From: VRUE01 sp040508545
GTDB taxonomy: Bacteria > Actinomycetota > Thermoleophilia > Solirubrobacterales > 70-9
Length of the DNA: 64,000 nucleotides
Direction: 5' to 3'
NCBI GenBank assembly: GCA_040508545.1
Contig: JBEVMR010000046.1
Coordinates: forward strand, 23,092-87,091
Made by a program: the position numbers and the translations under genes
The notes under the pieces: generated by a model
Told to the model about the DNA's origin: nothing
The model's database searches: none
What the model saw: only the letters and a program-made list of their open reading frames with translations
Shown: positions 30,807 to 38,864 of the stretch, piece by piece
How the letters are laid out: every line of letters begins with the position of its first letter
Position numbering within the stretch: position 1 is the first letter of the stretch

Positions 30807-32191
30807 AGGGAGATGGGAGATCCATCCGTGGGACCGGGGGGCGCTGGGGGCTGCCCCCCGGCCCGCGGATGCCGAGCGCCGTGCAGGCGATCGGCTGGGC
30901 GCGGCGGCCTTACCCGTTCATGAAGCGCTGCCAGGAGCGCTTCGGGGACGTCTTCACCATGCGCATCCTGCACTCGGGCACGTGGGTCTTCCTCTGCGAC
31001 CCCGAGGACGTCAAACGGGTCTTCACCGCCCCCTCCGGCAGCCTCGGCATGGCGCTCGCCAACCCGCTGCTGCTGCCAGTGCTCGGGCCGCGCTCGGTGA
31101 TGCTGATGGAAGAGCCCGACCACATGACCCGCCGCCGCATGATGCTGCCGCCGTTCCACGGCAAGCGGATGGGCGCCGACGCCGAGATGATGGCCGAGGT
31201 GACGCGCAGCGAGGTGCGGCGCTGGCCGGCCGGGGAGCCCTTCGAGCTGTGGCCGCACATGCAGGCGATCACCCAGGAGGTGATCATGCGCTCGGTCTTC
31301 GGCCCCGACCAGGCGGGACGGCTTGGGCGGCTGCGGACGCTCCTGCACGAGCTGACCGAGGCGCTCAACGACCCCGGCCGGCTGGGCACCGCCGCGGCGC
31401 TTGGGCCAAGCTGGCTGTCCCGCGATCAGGGCTTCCGCGCGGCGATGGCGCCGGTCGAAGCGGCGCTGCTGGAGGAGGTCGACCGGCGCCGGCGAGCGGG
31501 TGAGAACGGGCGCAAGGACATCGTCTCGATCCTGATCGAGGCCCGCTACGAGGACGGCTCGCCGCTGGGCGACGCGGAGCTGCGCGACGAACTGATGACG
31601 CTGCTCACCGACGGGCCGACCTCCTCCTCCCTGGCCTGGGTCTTCGAGCGGTTGCTGCGCCACCCCGAGAAGCTGGCGCGGCTGCAGGACGAGGTCCTCG
31701 CCGGCGAGGAGGACGCCTACATGGACGCCGTGGTGAAGGAGACGCTGCGGCTCTGCCCGCCGGTGCCGGTCGTCGTCCGCCGCCTGCTGAAGCCGATGGA
31801 GCTGGGTGGCTACGAGCTGCCGGCTGGCACGACGGTGGCCCCCTGCGTGTACCTGATCCACCGCAACGAGCAGATCTACCCCAACCCGCGCCACTTCCTG
31901 CCCGAGCGCTTCCTCGAGCAGCCGCCCGGCACCTACACCTGGATCCCCTTCGGCGGCGGCACCCGCCGCTGCCTCGCGGCGAGCTACGCGGAACTGGAGA
32001 TGAAGCGGGTGCTGCGCACGGTGCTGAGCGAGGTCGACCTGCGCCCCGCCGACTCGGACTCCGAGCGGGCGCGCCGGAGCGCGATCTCCTTCAGCCCCGA
32101 CAAGCGCGGGCGCGTCGTCGCCGAACCCCGCACCCCGGCCCCCTCCCCGCGCGCCGCCGAGCCATGGCAGCCGAGTCCGATCTACTCGTAG
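30803..32191 (+). CDS. Cytochrome P450
   Basis: 462 residues, GTG start overlapping the mutase stop. Heme-ligand loop FGGGTRRCLAAS with Cys390, and E-x-x-R in KETLR (313-316). In the I-helix, TDGPTSSS (269-276) replaces the common A/G-G-x-D/E-T-T, so the acidic residue of proton delivery is missing. No membrane anchor. Probably hydroxylates or couples the cluster's aromatic intermediate; partner ferredoxin not in the window. The stop overlaps the next gene by 28 bases. Confidence 0.92.
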   Translation: MKGDGRSIRGTGGRWGLPPGPRMPSAVQAIGWARRPYPFMKRCQERFGDVFTMRILHSGTWVFLCDPEDVKRVFTAPSGSLGMALANPLLLPVLGPRSVMLMEEPDHMTRRRMMLPPFHGKRMGADAEMMAEVTRSEVRRWPAGEPFELWPHMQAITQEVIMRSVFGPDQAGRLGRLRTLLHELTEALNDPGRLGTAAALGPSWLSRDQGFRAAMAPVEAALLEEVDRRRRAGENGRKDIVSILIEARYEDGSPLGDAELRDELMTLLTDGPTSSSLAWVFERLLRHPEKLARLQDEVLAGEEDAYMDAVVKETLRLCPPVPVVVRRLLKPMELGGYELPAGTTVAPCVYLIHRNEQIYPNPRHFLPERFLEQPPGTYTWIPFGGGTRRCLAASYAELEMKRVLRTVLSEVDLRPADSDSERARRSAISFSPDKRGRVVAEPRTPAPSPRAAEPWQPSPIYS

Positions 32192-33492
32192 TCGGCGCCG
32201 GCGCCAAGGCGGCCGGCCTGGCGACCAAGGTGCACGCGTTCAACCTGCTCGGCCTCGGGCCGGTCTCGATGCGGATCGTCGAGGGGACCGAGGTCGCCGC
32301 TTCCTGGAAGGGGCGCAACGGGATGACCTCCGGCGAGGAGCCGCTGGCGGTGACGCCGATCAAGGACGTCGGATTCCCCTACCAGAGCTTCCGCGAGTTC
32401 GGTGAGGCGGGAGAGGCGATCGACGAGAGCGCGATGCAGTTCTCCTGGCAGCGCTACATGGTCGCCAGGCGCCGCTATGCGCGCTGGATCGACGCCGGCT
32501 CGCCGTCGGTACGGCACCGCGACTACGGCGAGTACCTCACCTGGGTCCTCTCGCGCGCCAACGAGGGCATCAGCCACGTCGAGGGCCAGGTGACGCGGGT
32601 CTCACTGGACGAAGGCGAGCGCTGGACGGTCGAGGTCGCCGAGGCGGGCGGCAGCTCGAGCTACTCGGCCCGGGGGCTGGTATTGACCGGGCCCGGCATC
32701 CACCGCGCCTTCCCGCACGAGCCCGGCATCGCCGAGCGGGTCTTCCACTGCGACAGCAGGCGCGAGGAGTTCGCCCAGCTGCCGGAGGAGGAGCCCTGCG
32801 ACGTCGCGATCGTCGGCGGCGGCGAGAGCGCGCTCAGCTGCACGATGTTCCTGCGCGGCTTCCGCCCCCGCTGCCGCTTCACGATCTACACGCCGATGCT
32901 GCCGATGAGCCGCGGCGAGAGCTTCCTCGAGAACCGCGTCTTCTCCAACCCCGACGAGGTCGAATGGACCGCGCTCGACCAGAGGACGCGGCGCGACTTC
33001 GTCAAGCACTCCGACCGCGGCGTCTTCGACCCCCCCAGCCTCGCCGCGATCGCTTACGACGACCGCTGCCGCTTCGTCACCGGCCGGGTCACCGACGTCG
33101 CCGCCGCCCGCGGCGGCGCCGGCGTGCGGCTCCGGCACGAGTCGCCGGAAGGGGTCACCAGTCCCGAGCACGACTACGTGGTCAACTGCACCGGCTTCGA
33201 CCTGCTGGCGCAACTGCGCAGCCTCTTCGACGAGAAGACGCGGGCCGAGATCGAAGCGCAGGTGGGACCGCTCTGGGGCACGCCGGCCGGGACCGAGGTG
33301 CCGATGGGAAGGAACCTCGAACTGCGTGGCATGCATCCCCGCCTGCAGATCCCCGGCCTCGCCGGGCTGAGCCAGGGGCCGGGCTTCGCCAACCTCGGAG
33401 CGCTCGGCCTGCTGGCGAACCGCGTGCTGCAGCCGCTGCTGGACGAGCGGGAACCAGCGCCTATTTCAAATAGTGTTTCTGCGAATACTTGA
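32164..33492 (+). CDS. FAD-dependent N-monooxygenase-like protein
   Basis: 442 residues, lysine/ornithine N-hydroxylase (SidA/IucD) plan. FAD motif LLVVGAGAKAAGLATKVHA at the N-terminus, a second dinucleotide motif VAIVGGGESALSC near residue 217 for NADPH, and the C-terminal ATGF-like VNCTGFDLL. It probably N-hydroxylates an amine. The ATG at 32164 lies inside the P450 end, which is unusual but consistent with tight packing. Last gene of the overlapping run; its stop codon lies inside the -35 box of the next promoter. Confidence 0.87.
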   Translation: MAAESDLLVVGAGAKAAGLATKVHAFNLLGLGPVSMRIVEGTEVAASWKGRNGMTSGEEPLAVTPIKDVGFPYQSFREFGEAGEAIDESAMQFSWQRYMVARRRYARWIDAGSPSVRHRDYGEYLTWVLSRANEGISHVEGQVTRVSLDEGERWTVEVAEAGGSSSYSARGLVLTGPGIHRAFPHEPGIAERVFHCDSRREEFAQLPEEEPCDVAIVGGGESALSCTMFLRGFRPRCRFTIYTPMLPMSRGESFLENRVFSNPDEVEWTALDQRTRRDFVKHSDRGVFDPPSLAAIAYDDRCRFVTGRVTDVAAARGGAGVRLRHESPEGVTSPEHDYVVNCTGFDLLAQLRSLFDEKTRAEIEAQVGPLWGTPAGTEVPMGRNLELRGMHPRLQIPGLAGLSQGPGFANLGALGLLANRVLQPLLDEREPAPISNSVSANT

Positions 33493-33517
33493 CAGGTTTT
33501 GTCCTATCCAATAGGGT
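33489..33517 (+). promoter_or_regulatory. Strong sigma70-type promoter, leaderless
   Basis: TTGACA (33489-33494), a 17-base spacer and TAGGGT (33512-33517); the ATG at 33525 comes 7 bases later. The best promoter in the window. Confidence 0.8.
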
Positions 33518-33524
33518 CGTCAAG

Positions 33525-35069
33525 ATGATGGTTGGCACCGGCGGGCGGGGGTACCACGGGGTTGTCGCAACGCTCGTCGCCATGGTCGCCGCGTTGGCGC
33601 TGGCGACGGGCTGCGGCGACTCTTCCTCGGGCGAGGATGTCAGCTTCAAGGGCTCGGGCTACCCCAACGGAGACCTCGCCAACACCCGCAACGAAAAGTC
33701 GACGATCAAAGCGGCCAACGTCGACGAGCTGCAGACGGCGTGGACCTTGCCGCTCACCGCAGAAAGCGCCTTCGGCGCCTACGCCTCCTCGCCGATCGTC
33801 AGCGAAGGGGTCGTCTACTCCCAGGACCTCGAGTCGAACGTGCAGGCGATCGACGCCGGCAGCGGCGAGGTTCTCTGGACCAAAGAATATGCATCGCCAG
33901 ATCACGGCCCCAACGGCGTGGCGGTGCAGGACGGAAAGGTCTTCGGCGCGACCTCGAGCGCCGCCTTCGCGCTCGATCAGGAAACCGGCAAGCAGCTCTG
34001 GTCGGTGACCCTGATCCGCAACGAAAAAGAGGGCATCGACATGGCCCCCGGGTACCACGACGGGCTCGTATACGTCTCGACCGTGCCCGTCAACGTGAGC
34101 GAATTCTATGGTCCGGGCGGGGTCGGGATCCTCTGGGCGCTCGACGCCAAGACGGGCAAGAAAGTGTGGAGCTTCGACACCGTGCCCAAGAACCTGTGGG
34201 GAAGGCCGGACGTCAACTCCGGCGGCGGGCTCTGGTACCCGCCAGCCTTCGACGGCAAGGGCTCGATGTACATCGGCGTGGGCAACCCCGGGCCCTTCCC
34301 CGGCACCGACAAAGAACCGTGGGGCTCGAGCCGCCCAGGGCCGAACCTGTACACCGACTCCCTGGTCAAGCTCGACGCCAAGACCGGCAAGCTCGACTGG
34401 TACCACCAGGTGACCCCCCATGCCCTCTATGACTGGGACTTCCAGAACCCGCCGGTCCTGGTCGACGCTGGCGGCAGGGAACTGGTCCTCGGTGCCGGCA
34501 AGTCCGGCATCGTGCTGGCCCTCGATGCGAAGTCCGGCAAGCCGGTGTGGGAGAAAGCGGTGGGCAAGCACAACGGGCACGACGACGACGGCCTGCTTGC
34601 GATGCGGGGCGAAACGTCGAAGCTGAAGCTGCCGATGCTCGTCTACCCCGGCTCGCTCGGCGGCGTAATCGCGCCCATGGCCACCGACGGCAAATACGTC
34701 TTCGTGCCAGTCATCAACGGACCGCTGGAAATCCTCACCCAGACCCAACGCCAGGAACCCGGGCCGCTGAACGGCGAACTCGTCGCGCTCGACGTCAAGA
34801 CCGGAGCGCTCAAGTGGAAGCACGAATTCTCCACCGCGCCCCCTTTCGGCTTCACGACCGTCGCCAACGACCTCGTCTTCTCGACGACCTACGACGGCAA
34901 AGTGCAGGCGTTCGACACCGGCAGCGGTCGGCTCACCTGGCAGGAAACCCTGCCGGCGGGCACTAACTCCGGCGTGGCGATCTCCGGCGACATGATGGTC
35001 GTCGGCGCGGGCCTCGCGGCGGCCGAAGGGCAGACGCCCGAACTCGTCGCCTTCCGTCTCGGGAGTTAG
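33525..35069 (+). CDS. PQQ-type beta-propeller lipoprotein
   Basis: 514 residues from the ATG at 33525 (or 33528). Lipoprotein signal: TLVAMVAALALATGC with Cys near residue 30. At least six blade motifs of A-x-D-x-x-T/S-G-K/E-x-x-W type, for example ALDAKTGKKVWSF, ALDQETGKQLWSV and AFDTGSGRLTWQE. TPHALYDWDFQNPPVL near 305 is the D-x-D-like block found in quinoprotein alcohol dehydrogenases. Likely extracytoplasmic quinoprotein dehydrogenase or a non-catalytic propeller. It has its own promoter and need not belong to the upstream cluster. Confidence 0.85.
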   Translation: MMVGTGGRGYHGVVATLVAMVAALALATGCGDSSSGEDVSFKGSGYPNGDLANTRNEKSTIKAANVDELQTAWTLPLTAESAFGAYASSPIVSEGVVYSQDLESNVQAIDAGSGEVLWTKEYASPDHGPNGVAVQDGKVFGATSSAAFALDQETGKQLWSVTLIRNEKEGIDMAPGYHDGLVYVSTVPVNVSEFYGPGGVGILWALDAKTGKKVWSFDTVPKNLWGRPDVNSGGGLWYPPAFDGKGSMYIGVGNPGPFPGTDKEPWGSSRPGPNLYTDSLVKLDAKTGKLDWYHQVTPHALYDWDFQNPPVLVDAGGRELVLGAGKSGIVLALDAKSGKPVWEKAVGKHNGHDDDGLLAMRGETSKLKLPMLVYPGSLGGVIAPMATDGKYVFVPVINGPLEILTQTQRQEPGPLNGELVALDVKTGALKWKHEFSTAPPFGFTTVANDLVFSTTYDGKVQAFDTGSGRLTWQETLPAGTNSGVAISGDMMVVGAGLAAAEGQTPELVAFRLGS

Positions 35070-35245
35070 AGCGCCCCTGCGCAGGTCCCGAGTTCCAATC
35101 CCGGTCGATGCTAGACCGGGACCTAGACGTTTATCGCAGAAAATTCTTACGATATTCATGCCGATTTCAAGCGCGACGCATTCTTGCTGCGGTCAAATCA
35201 CCTGACAGCCACAGAAGTGGCTGGGAAACGAATCGGGGGTCCGCA

Positions 35246-35845
35246 TTGAACGGCGTCATTCTCAGAACCGGTGTGATCGCAACCGTGGCAGCGCTCAGCG
35301 CGCTCTTGCTCTCGGCTGGTCCGGCCTCGGCCGCCAAGCCGTTCGGCAAGGACGGCACGATCAACGCATGCGTCAAAGCCAAGGGGAAGAACAAGGGCGC
35401 TCTGCGGGTAGTCGCCGGCAAGCGCGCCTGTCGGAAGATGCGGGGCTGGCGCCCTCTTTCCTGGAGCGTCGTCGGCTCCGGCAATGCGCCCATTCAGTCC
35501 GGCTCGCAGGGCGCCAGTGGCCAGCAGGGACCACAGGGCAGCGCGGGGCCCGAAGGCAAACAGGGCTCACAGGGGGTCGCCGGGACGGTCGAAAAATCGC
35601 TGCTCGACACGATCCAGGCTCAGTCGCTGCAGATCGACGAGCTGAACGAAGACGTGGCCGACCTCACCGGTGAGGTGCTCGCCCTGGAAGGCACCGTCAG
35701 CGGCGCCTGCGATCAGGTCGAGCTGCTGACCGATCAGAGCAACGAGATCCTCAACTCCCTGCTCGGATCCAGCGTCGCGGTTCTTGGAAACCTGCTCAAC
35801 GTGCCCTCGCCACCCGACGAGCTGGCGACGTTCGAATGCGGCTGA
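35246..35845 (+). CDS. Secreted collagen-like protein
   Basis: About 199 residues from a TTG at 35246; the frame is open to 35108 but the earlier part looks non-coding, and the signal peptide (TGVIATVAALSALLLSAGPA) fits the later start. The mature part has a Cys-containing basic module (INACVKAKGKNKGALR), a short collagen-like run of G-x-Q-G triplets (about 91-113) and a coiled-coil region (115-165). Typical of surface proteins in this bacterial group; function unknown. Start uncertain. Confidence 0.7.
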   Translation: MNGVILRTGVIATVAALSALLLSAGPASAAKPFGKDGTINACVKAKGKNKGALRVVAGKRACRKMRGWRPLSWSVVGSGNAPIQSGSQGASGQQGPQGSAGPEGKQGSQGVAGTVEKSLLDTIQAQSLQIDELNEDVADLTGEVLALEGTVSGACDQVELLTDQSNEILNSLLGSSVAVLGNLLNVPSPPDELATFECG

Positions 35846-35859
35846 GCGCCCGCTGACCG

Positions 35860-35903
35860 AGCCCCTGCCCCGCGCTGACAGTCCATACCGCGGGGCAGGG
35901 GCT
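35860..35903 (+). terminator. GC-rich hairpin after the collagen-like gene
   Basis: Bases 35860-35874 and 35889-35903 form a perfect 15-bp stem with a 14-base loop, beginning 15 bases after the stop. Its last base is the first base of the TACTCT box of the next gene. Confidence 0.7.
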
Positions 35904-35908
35904 ACTCT
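35903..35908 (+). promoter_or_regulatory. -10 box TACTCT, leaderless start
   Basis: TACTCT ends 7 bases before the ATG at 35916. Confidence 0.45.
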
Positions 35909-35915
35909 TGGTCCC

Positions 35916-36422
35916 ATGCCAGCGACGCAGCCTTCGACCGCAGCAGGCGCCGTCGCCCGCGCCTACTTCGAAGCGGTCGCCGCACGCGACCTGGACCGCA
36001 TGGTGGATTTCTATGTGCCCGGCGGGACGGGCGAGATACACGGCCTGGTCTCGCTCACGGCGCCCGACCCCTACCGAGCCTGGTTCGCCAACCTCTTCGC
36101 CGCCTTCCCGGACTTCCGCTTCGAGATCCTCGACGTCGTCGCCGAGGGCGAGAAGGCGGCGGTGCGCTGGCGCGCAACCGGCACCTTCGACGGCGCCACG
36201 CGCTTCGAGGGCATGGCCCCGACCGGCGCCAGGGTCGACCTGACCGGATGCGACCTGCTGACGATCCGCGACGGCAAGATCCAGCGCAACGACGCCTACA
36301 TGAACGGCGCCCAGATGGCGCAGCAGCTCGGCGCCATGCCCCCGGCAGGGTCGCTGCCGGAGCGCGGCATGCTCGCGGCGCTGAACCTGAAGACCCGCCT
36401 CGTGCGGGCGCTGCGGCGCTGA
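35916..36422 (+). CDS. SnoaL-like/NTF2-fold protein
   Basis: 168 residues. VARAYFEAVAARDLDRMVDFYVPGG is the typical start of the SnoaL-like (NTF2) cone fold; the core continues with WFANLFAAFPDFRFEILDVVAEGEKAAVRWRATGTF and a DLLTIRDGKIQRNDAYMNG end. Polyketide cyclase-like or steroid isomerase-like; substrate unknown. The ATG at 35916 is supported by its TACTCT box. Confidence 0.85.
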   Translation: MPATQPSTAAGAVARAYFEAVAARDLDRMVDFYVPGGTGEIHGLVSLTAPDPYRAWFANLFAAFPDFRFEILDVVAEGEKAAVRWRATGTFDGATRFEGMAPTGARVDLTGCDLLTIRDGKIQRNDAYMNGAQMAQQLGAMPPAGSLPERGMLAALNLKTRLVRALRR

Positions 36423-36437
36423 CCCCGCGTTCGCTCG

Positions 36438-36443
36438 TAGGGT
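36438..36443 (+). promoter_or_regulatory. -10 box TAGGGT, leaderless start
   Basis: TAGGGT ends 7 bases before the ATG at 36451. Confidence 0.5.
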
Positions 36444-36450
36444 CGGCTCG

Positions 36451-36909
36451 ATGCCAGCAGGCGCGCAGCACCTCCCCCACGTCGACGAGCACTCCACCGA
36501 GATCGCGGCGAGCCCCGAAGCGACGTGGGAGGCCCTGCTGCGAGTCGTCGAGGGCTCCTTCAGCTCGGCCAGGACTGGGCGCGTCGCCCGCTTGCTCGGC
36601 TGCGCCGACGTGGAAGCCTCGGGCCCTCGCCCCCTCGCAACCGGCTCCGCCTTTCCCGGCTTTCACGTCGAGTCCGCCGAGTGCCCGCGCGAGCTGGCGC
36701 TCGCCGGCAGCCATCGCTTCTCCGAGTACGCCCTGATCTTCCGTATCGAGGAGGCAGGCGACCGGGCCACCCGTTTGCGGGCCGAGACCCGCGCCGTCTT
36801 TCCCGGCCTCGAGGGCGCTGTCTATCGCACGCTGGTGATCGGCACCCGCGGACACGTGCTCGTCACGCGCCGTCTCCTCGGCGCGGTCAAGCTGCGCGCC
36901 GAGCGCTGA
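36451..36909 (+). CDS. SRPBCC-like protein
   Basis: 152 residues. The STEIAASPEATWEALLRVVE start and the FPGFHVESAECPRELALAG / YALIFRIEEAG strands fit a START/SRPBCC-type hydrophobic-ligand binding fold. No signal peptide. Function unknown. The leaderless promoter supports the start. The 395-base gap that follows (36910-37304) contains no gene; it holds the partial tRNA copy at 37110. Confidence 0.75.
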   Translation: MPAGAQHLPHVDEHSTEIAASPEATWEALLRVVEGSFSSARTGRVARLLGCADVEASGPRPLATGSAFPGFHVESAECPRELALAGSHRFSEYALIFRIEEAGDRATRLRAETRAVFPGLEGAVYRTLVIGTRGHVLVTRRLLGAVKLRAER

Positions 36910-37109
36910 GCCAAGAATTAGTGATGGCGCACCACTTGAAGGCTGCTCTCGGCGGATAGGTTCGAGCTACCCGGCGTCGTAATCGCGGTCGTGGAAGAAA
37001 CACAGTGCAGCTGGTTGCACTGGTGCGCTCGGCGTGACCAAAGCGCCGAAGCGACGGCGCAAATCGATCTTTTAATGGTCATCGAGACGAGCTCGATGGG
37101 CAGAGGCGA

Positions 37110-37147
37110 TACCGCTCGGGGATTCGAAACCACGGTTCCGGACTGAG
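37110..37147 (-). repeat. Partial copy of the tRNA-Glu 3' half (attachment-site remnant)
   Basis: This 38-base stretch matches the tRNA-Glu gene at 38923-38961 at about 34 of 39 positions, covering the anticodon to the 3' end in the same orientation. Such duplications mark the far end of elements integrated at tRNA genes. Confidence 0.75.
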
Positions 37148-37291
37148 CATTGCCTCTAGCAAGCCATTTGCGGTCGATCTGTGCCTGCTGAGTCCAAGGA
37201 GTTCAATTCCGTTCGGCCGAGCTCGGTGGAATCGGGGACAAATTTCGGGACAAAGTTCTGCGGAGGGCGGCAAGGCATCGGATCCTCAAGG

Positions 37292-37297
37292 TAGCCT
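37292..37297 (+). promoter_or_regulatory. -10 box TAGCCT, leaderless start
   Basis: TAGCCT ends 7 bases before the ATG at 37305. Confidence 0.4.
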
Positions 37298-37304
37298 TGT
37301 CGCG

Positions 37305-37541
37305 ATGCCTCTTCTTCCAAGGAGATCGAGCCAAGTCCAAGACAAGCTGCGCCGGCTGGAAGAGCAGATGCGAGTGATGAATTCCAGGGTCGATGAGATG
37401 GCCGAAAGCTTCGGGTCGCGCCGTGCCGACGATGAAGCCGCCGCCATTGCTGCCGAGCGCATCCGGAGCGGCGCCGCAGATCAGAAGGAAGACGGCGCCG
37501 AGGCGCTGGCCAAAATCGGCATCGAGATTCCCGAGGAATGA
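37305..37541 (+). CDS. Small coiled-coil protein, possible antitoxin
   Basis: 78 residues. VQDKLRRLEEQMRVMNSRVD is a clear heptad coiled coil; the acidic C-terminus ends AKIGIEIPEE. Its stop overlaps the start of the toxin-like gene by 4 bases (ATGA), the layout of antitoxin-toxin pairs. No DNA-binding motif is obvious, so the antitoxin role is inference. Confidence 0.6.
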   Translation: MPLLPRRSSQVQDKLRRLEEQMRVMNSRVDEMAESFGSRRADDEAAAIAAERIRSGAADQKEDGAEALAKIGIEIPEE

Positions 37542-37923
37542 CCGATAAAGCGCCGGGCAAGGTGGCCGTCACCTTTGCCAAGGGCGTCCTCGATGACGTT
37601 GCGGAACTGACCGCAACGACCGCCGAGAGCGACCGGGCCGACAAGGAAGAAGCCGAGGCCCTGAAGCGCCGCTCGCCGAGCTACTGGTCGAATGCAAAGG
37701 CAACCCCTTCGCCGGCGAGCTAATGGGTCCGGGCCTCCACCCCGAGCTGTCGAACTGCCGCCGAGTCCGGTTCGACATCCCCACCCACAAAACGAAACCC
37801 CGCTTTCGCCTGATCTACCGCAACGAACCCACTGATGGCGCCCCCGCCAACTGTCACTGGCTGACCATCGCGCCCCGCGCGGGCCTACAAGCGCACCGCC
37901 GCGCCCGACGGCGCTCGCAGTAG
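37538..37923 (+). pseudogene. Frameshifted RelE-type toxin
   Basis: The first frame (ATG 37538) encodes MTDKAPGKVAVTFAKGVLDD up to about 37660. The continuation is in another frame: PLAELLVECKGNPFAGELMG, then CRRVRFDIPTHKTKPRFRLI, then HWLTIAPRAG, which has the strand and Arg/Lys pattern of RelE/ParE-like toxins. Joining the frames near 37660 gives one protein of about 127 residues. An indel, or an assembly error, separates them. Confidence 0.55.
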
Positions 37924-37949
37924 CGGCTGAATCGCCTCTTCGGTCGCAG

Positions 37950-38219
37950 TCATCTACACCAAACGTCGATTACGACAGCGACGACATTCACGACAGTCAG
38001 AGCAAAGAGGGCCCAGGTGAGGCGAAGCATGGTGCTAGTTTGCCTTTCAGCCTCCCTTCGAGATAGCTCCCTGAGGTAGTAGTCCAAGCCGACCGTGTAT
38101 CCACCGCCTTCAACCATCGAGTCGTGTTGCTGAATCAGTTCATCGTCAGTCAGCGCTCGAAGTTCACCGAGGGTCTTCGGGTAGATTGCACCTTCGTGTT
38201 TCCTCGGCAGGGTAGACAT
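37950..38219 (-). CDS. Small membrane protein in the islet
   Basis: 89 residues. A soluble part (LGELRALTDDELIQQHDSMV, YYLRELSRREAERQ) is followed by one C-terminal membrane segment (about 65-87, LTWALFALTVVNVVAVVIDV). Small proteins of this kind are common on actinobacterial islands; function unknown. Confidence 0.7.
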   Translation of the reverse strand: MSTLPRKHEGAIYPKTLGELRALTDDELIQQHDSMVEGGGYTVGLDYYLRELSRREAERQTSTMLRLTWALFALTVVNVVAVVIDVWCR

Positions 38220-38486
38220 CGCCCCGCTAATTTAGGAACCGAGTCGGACCCGTTTAGGGTCTCGAGTTGGCGCAACCCGGTTCGTCGGAATCAGCCCTGA
38301 GAAGAGCCATACCCCCAGCGACACATAAGACGAACCACGCGGCGTGGGTGGAGGGTGATCCGATCTCGCTGGCACGGTAGCTCGTCGTCACGCAATCCGC
38401 AGAAATCACCGCCGCCTGGTCGCGAATGATGGCGCTCGAGCCAGCGGTAGGGTGAGCTCGCTGGTCCGGCACTCGGCAGTCCGGCG

Positions 38487-38864
38487 TTAGAGACCGAGGA
38501 GCCCTCCGACCGCGAGGATCGCCGCGAGGGCGCAGAGGGCGAGGAAGAGTGCGGTTGCGATGTAGACCCACGGTGGGTTGGGTTCTCCGTCGATTCCTTC
38601 CGCTTCATCCAGGGTTTCTGGGTAACGGGCTTTTGCGCGCGCAAGCTTGGCTGGGCCATAAAGATGGCGGGCCCACCAAGACTCGGGTCGGGCCAGTCTG
38701 AAGCCCGTGATCCACCAAACGATCCCGAGCGTGTACCAGCCGTGATCGAACAGGGGCCACTGGCCCTTCAGCACCGTGACCGTCGCCGGCCCGATGATCA
38801 GCACGACCCAGAGGCCAATTCCGTAGGCAATGGCGACCCCCGTCGAAACCGCGAGCAGCTCCAC
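38487..38864 (-). CDS. Small polytopic membrane protein
   Basis: About 125 residues from GTG 38864. Hydrophobic segments at about 3-28 (VSTGVAIAYGIGLWVVLIIG), 38-58 and 100-122. Short charged loop KLARAKARYPETLDEAEG between them. Function unknown. The segment 38220-38486 upstream of the preceding gene has no convincing gene; one frame there ends in a short hydrophobic stretch but was not accepted. Confidence 0.65.
   Translation of the reverse strand: MELLAVSTGVAIAYGIGLWVVLIIGPATVTVLKGQWPLFDHGWYTLGIVWWITGFRLARPESWWARHLYGPAKLARAKARYPETLDEAEGIDGEPNPPWVYIATALFLALCALAAILAVGGLLGL

Noticed and set aside
33504..35159. 551-codon open frame antisense to the PQQ propeller gene
   Set aside because: No motif, and the plus strand has a strong promoter, lipobox and blade repeats.
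37085..37150. A complete second tRNA gene near the islet border
   Set aside because: Only the anticodon-to-3' part is present, with several mismatches and no 5' acceptor strand, so it is an attachment-site remnant.
38254..38571. 105-codon minus-strand frame in the islet
   Set aside because: Most of it overlaps the end of the next gene and has shadow-like composition; only a short hydrophobic stretch near its end looks protein-like.
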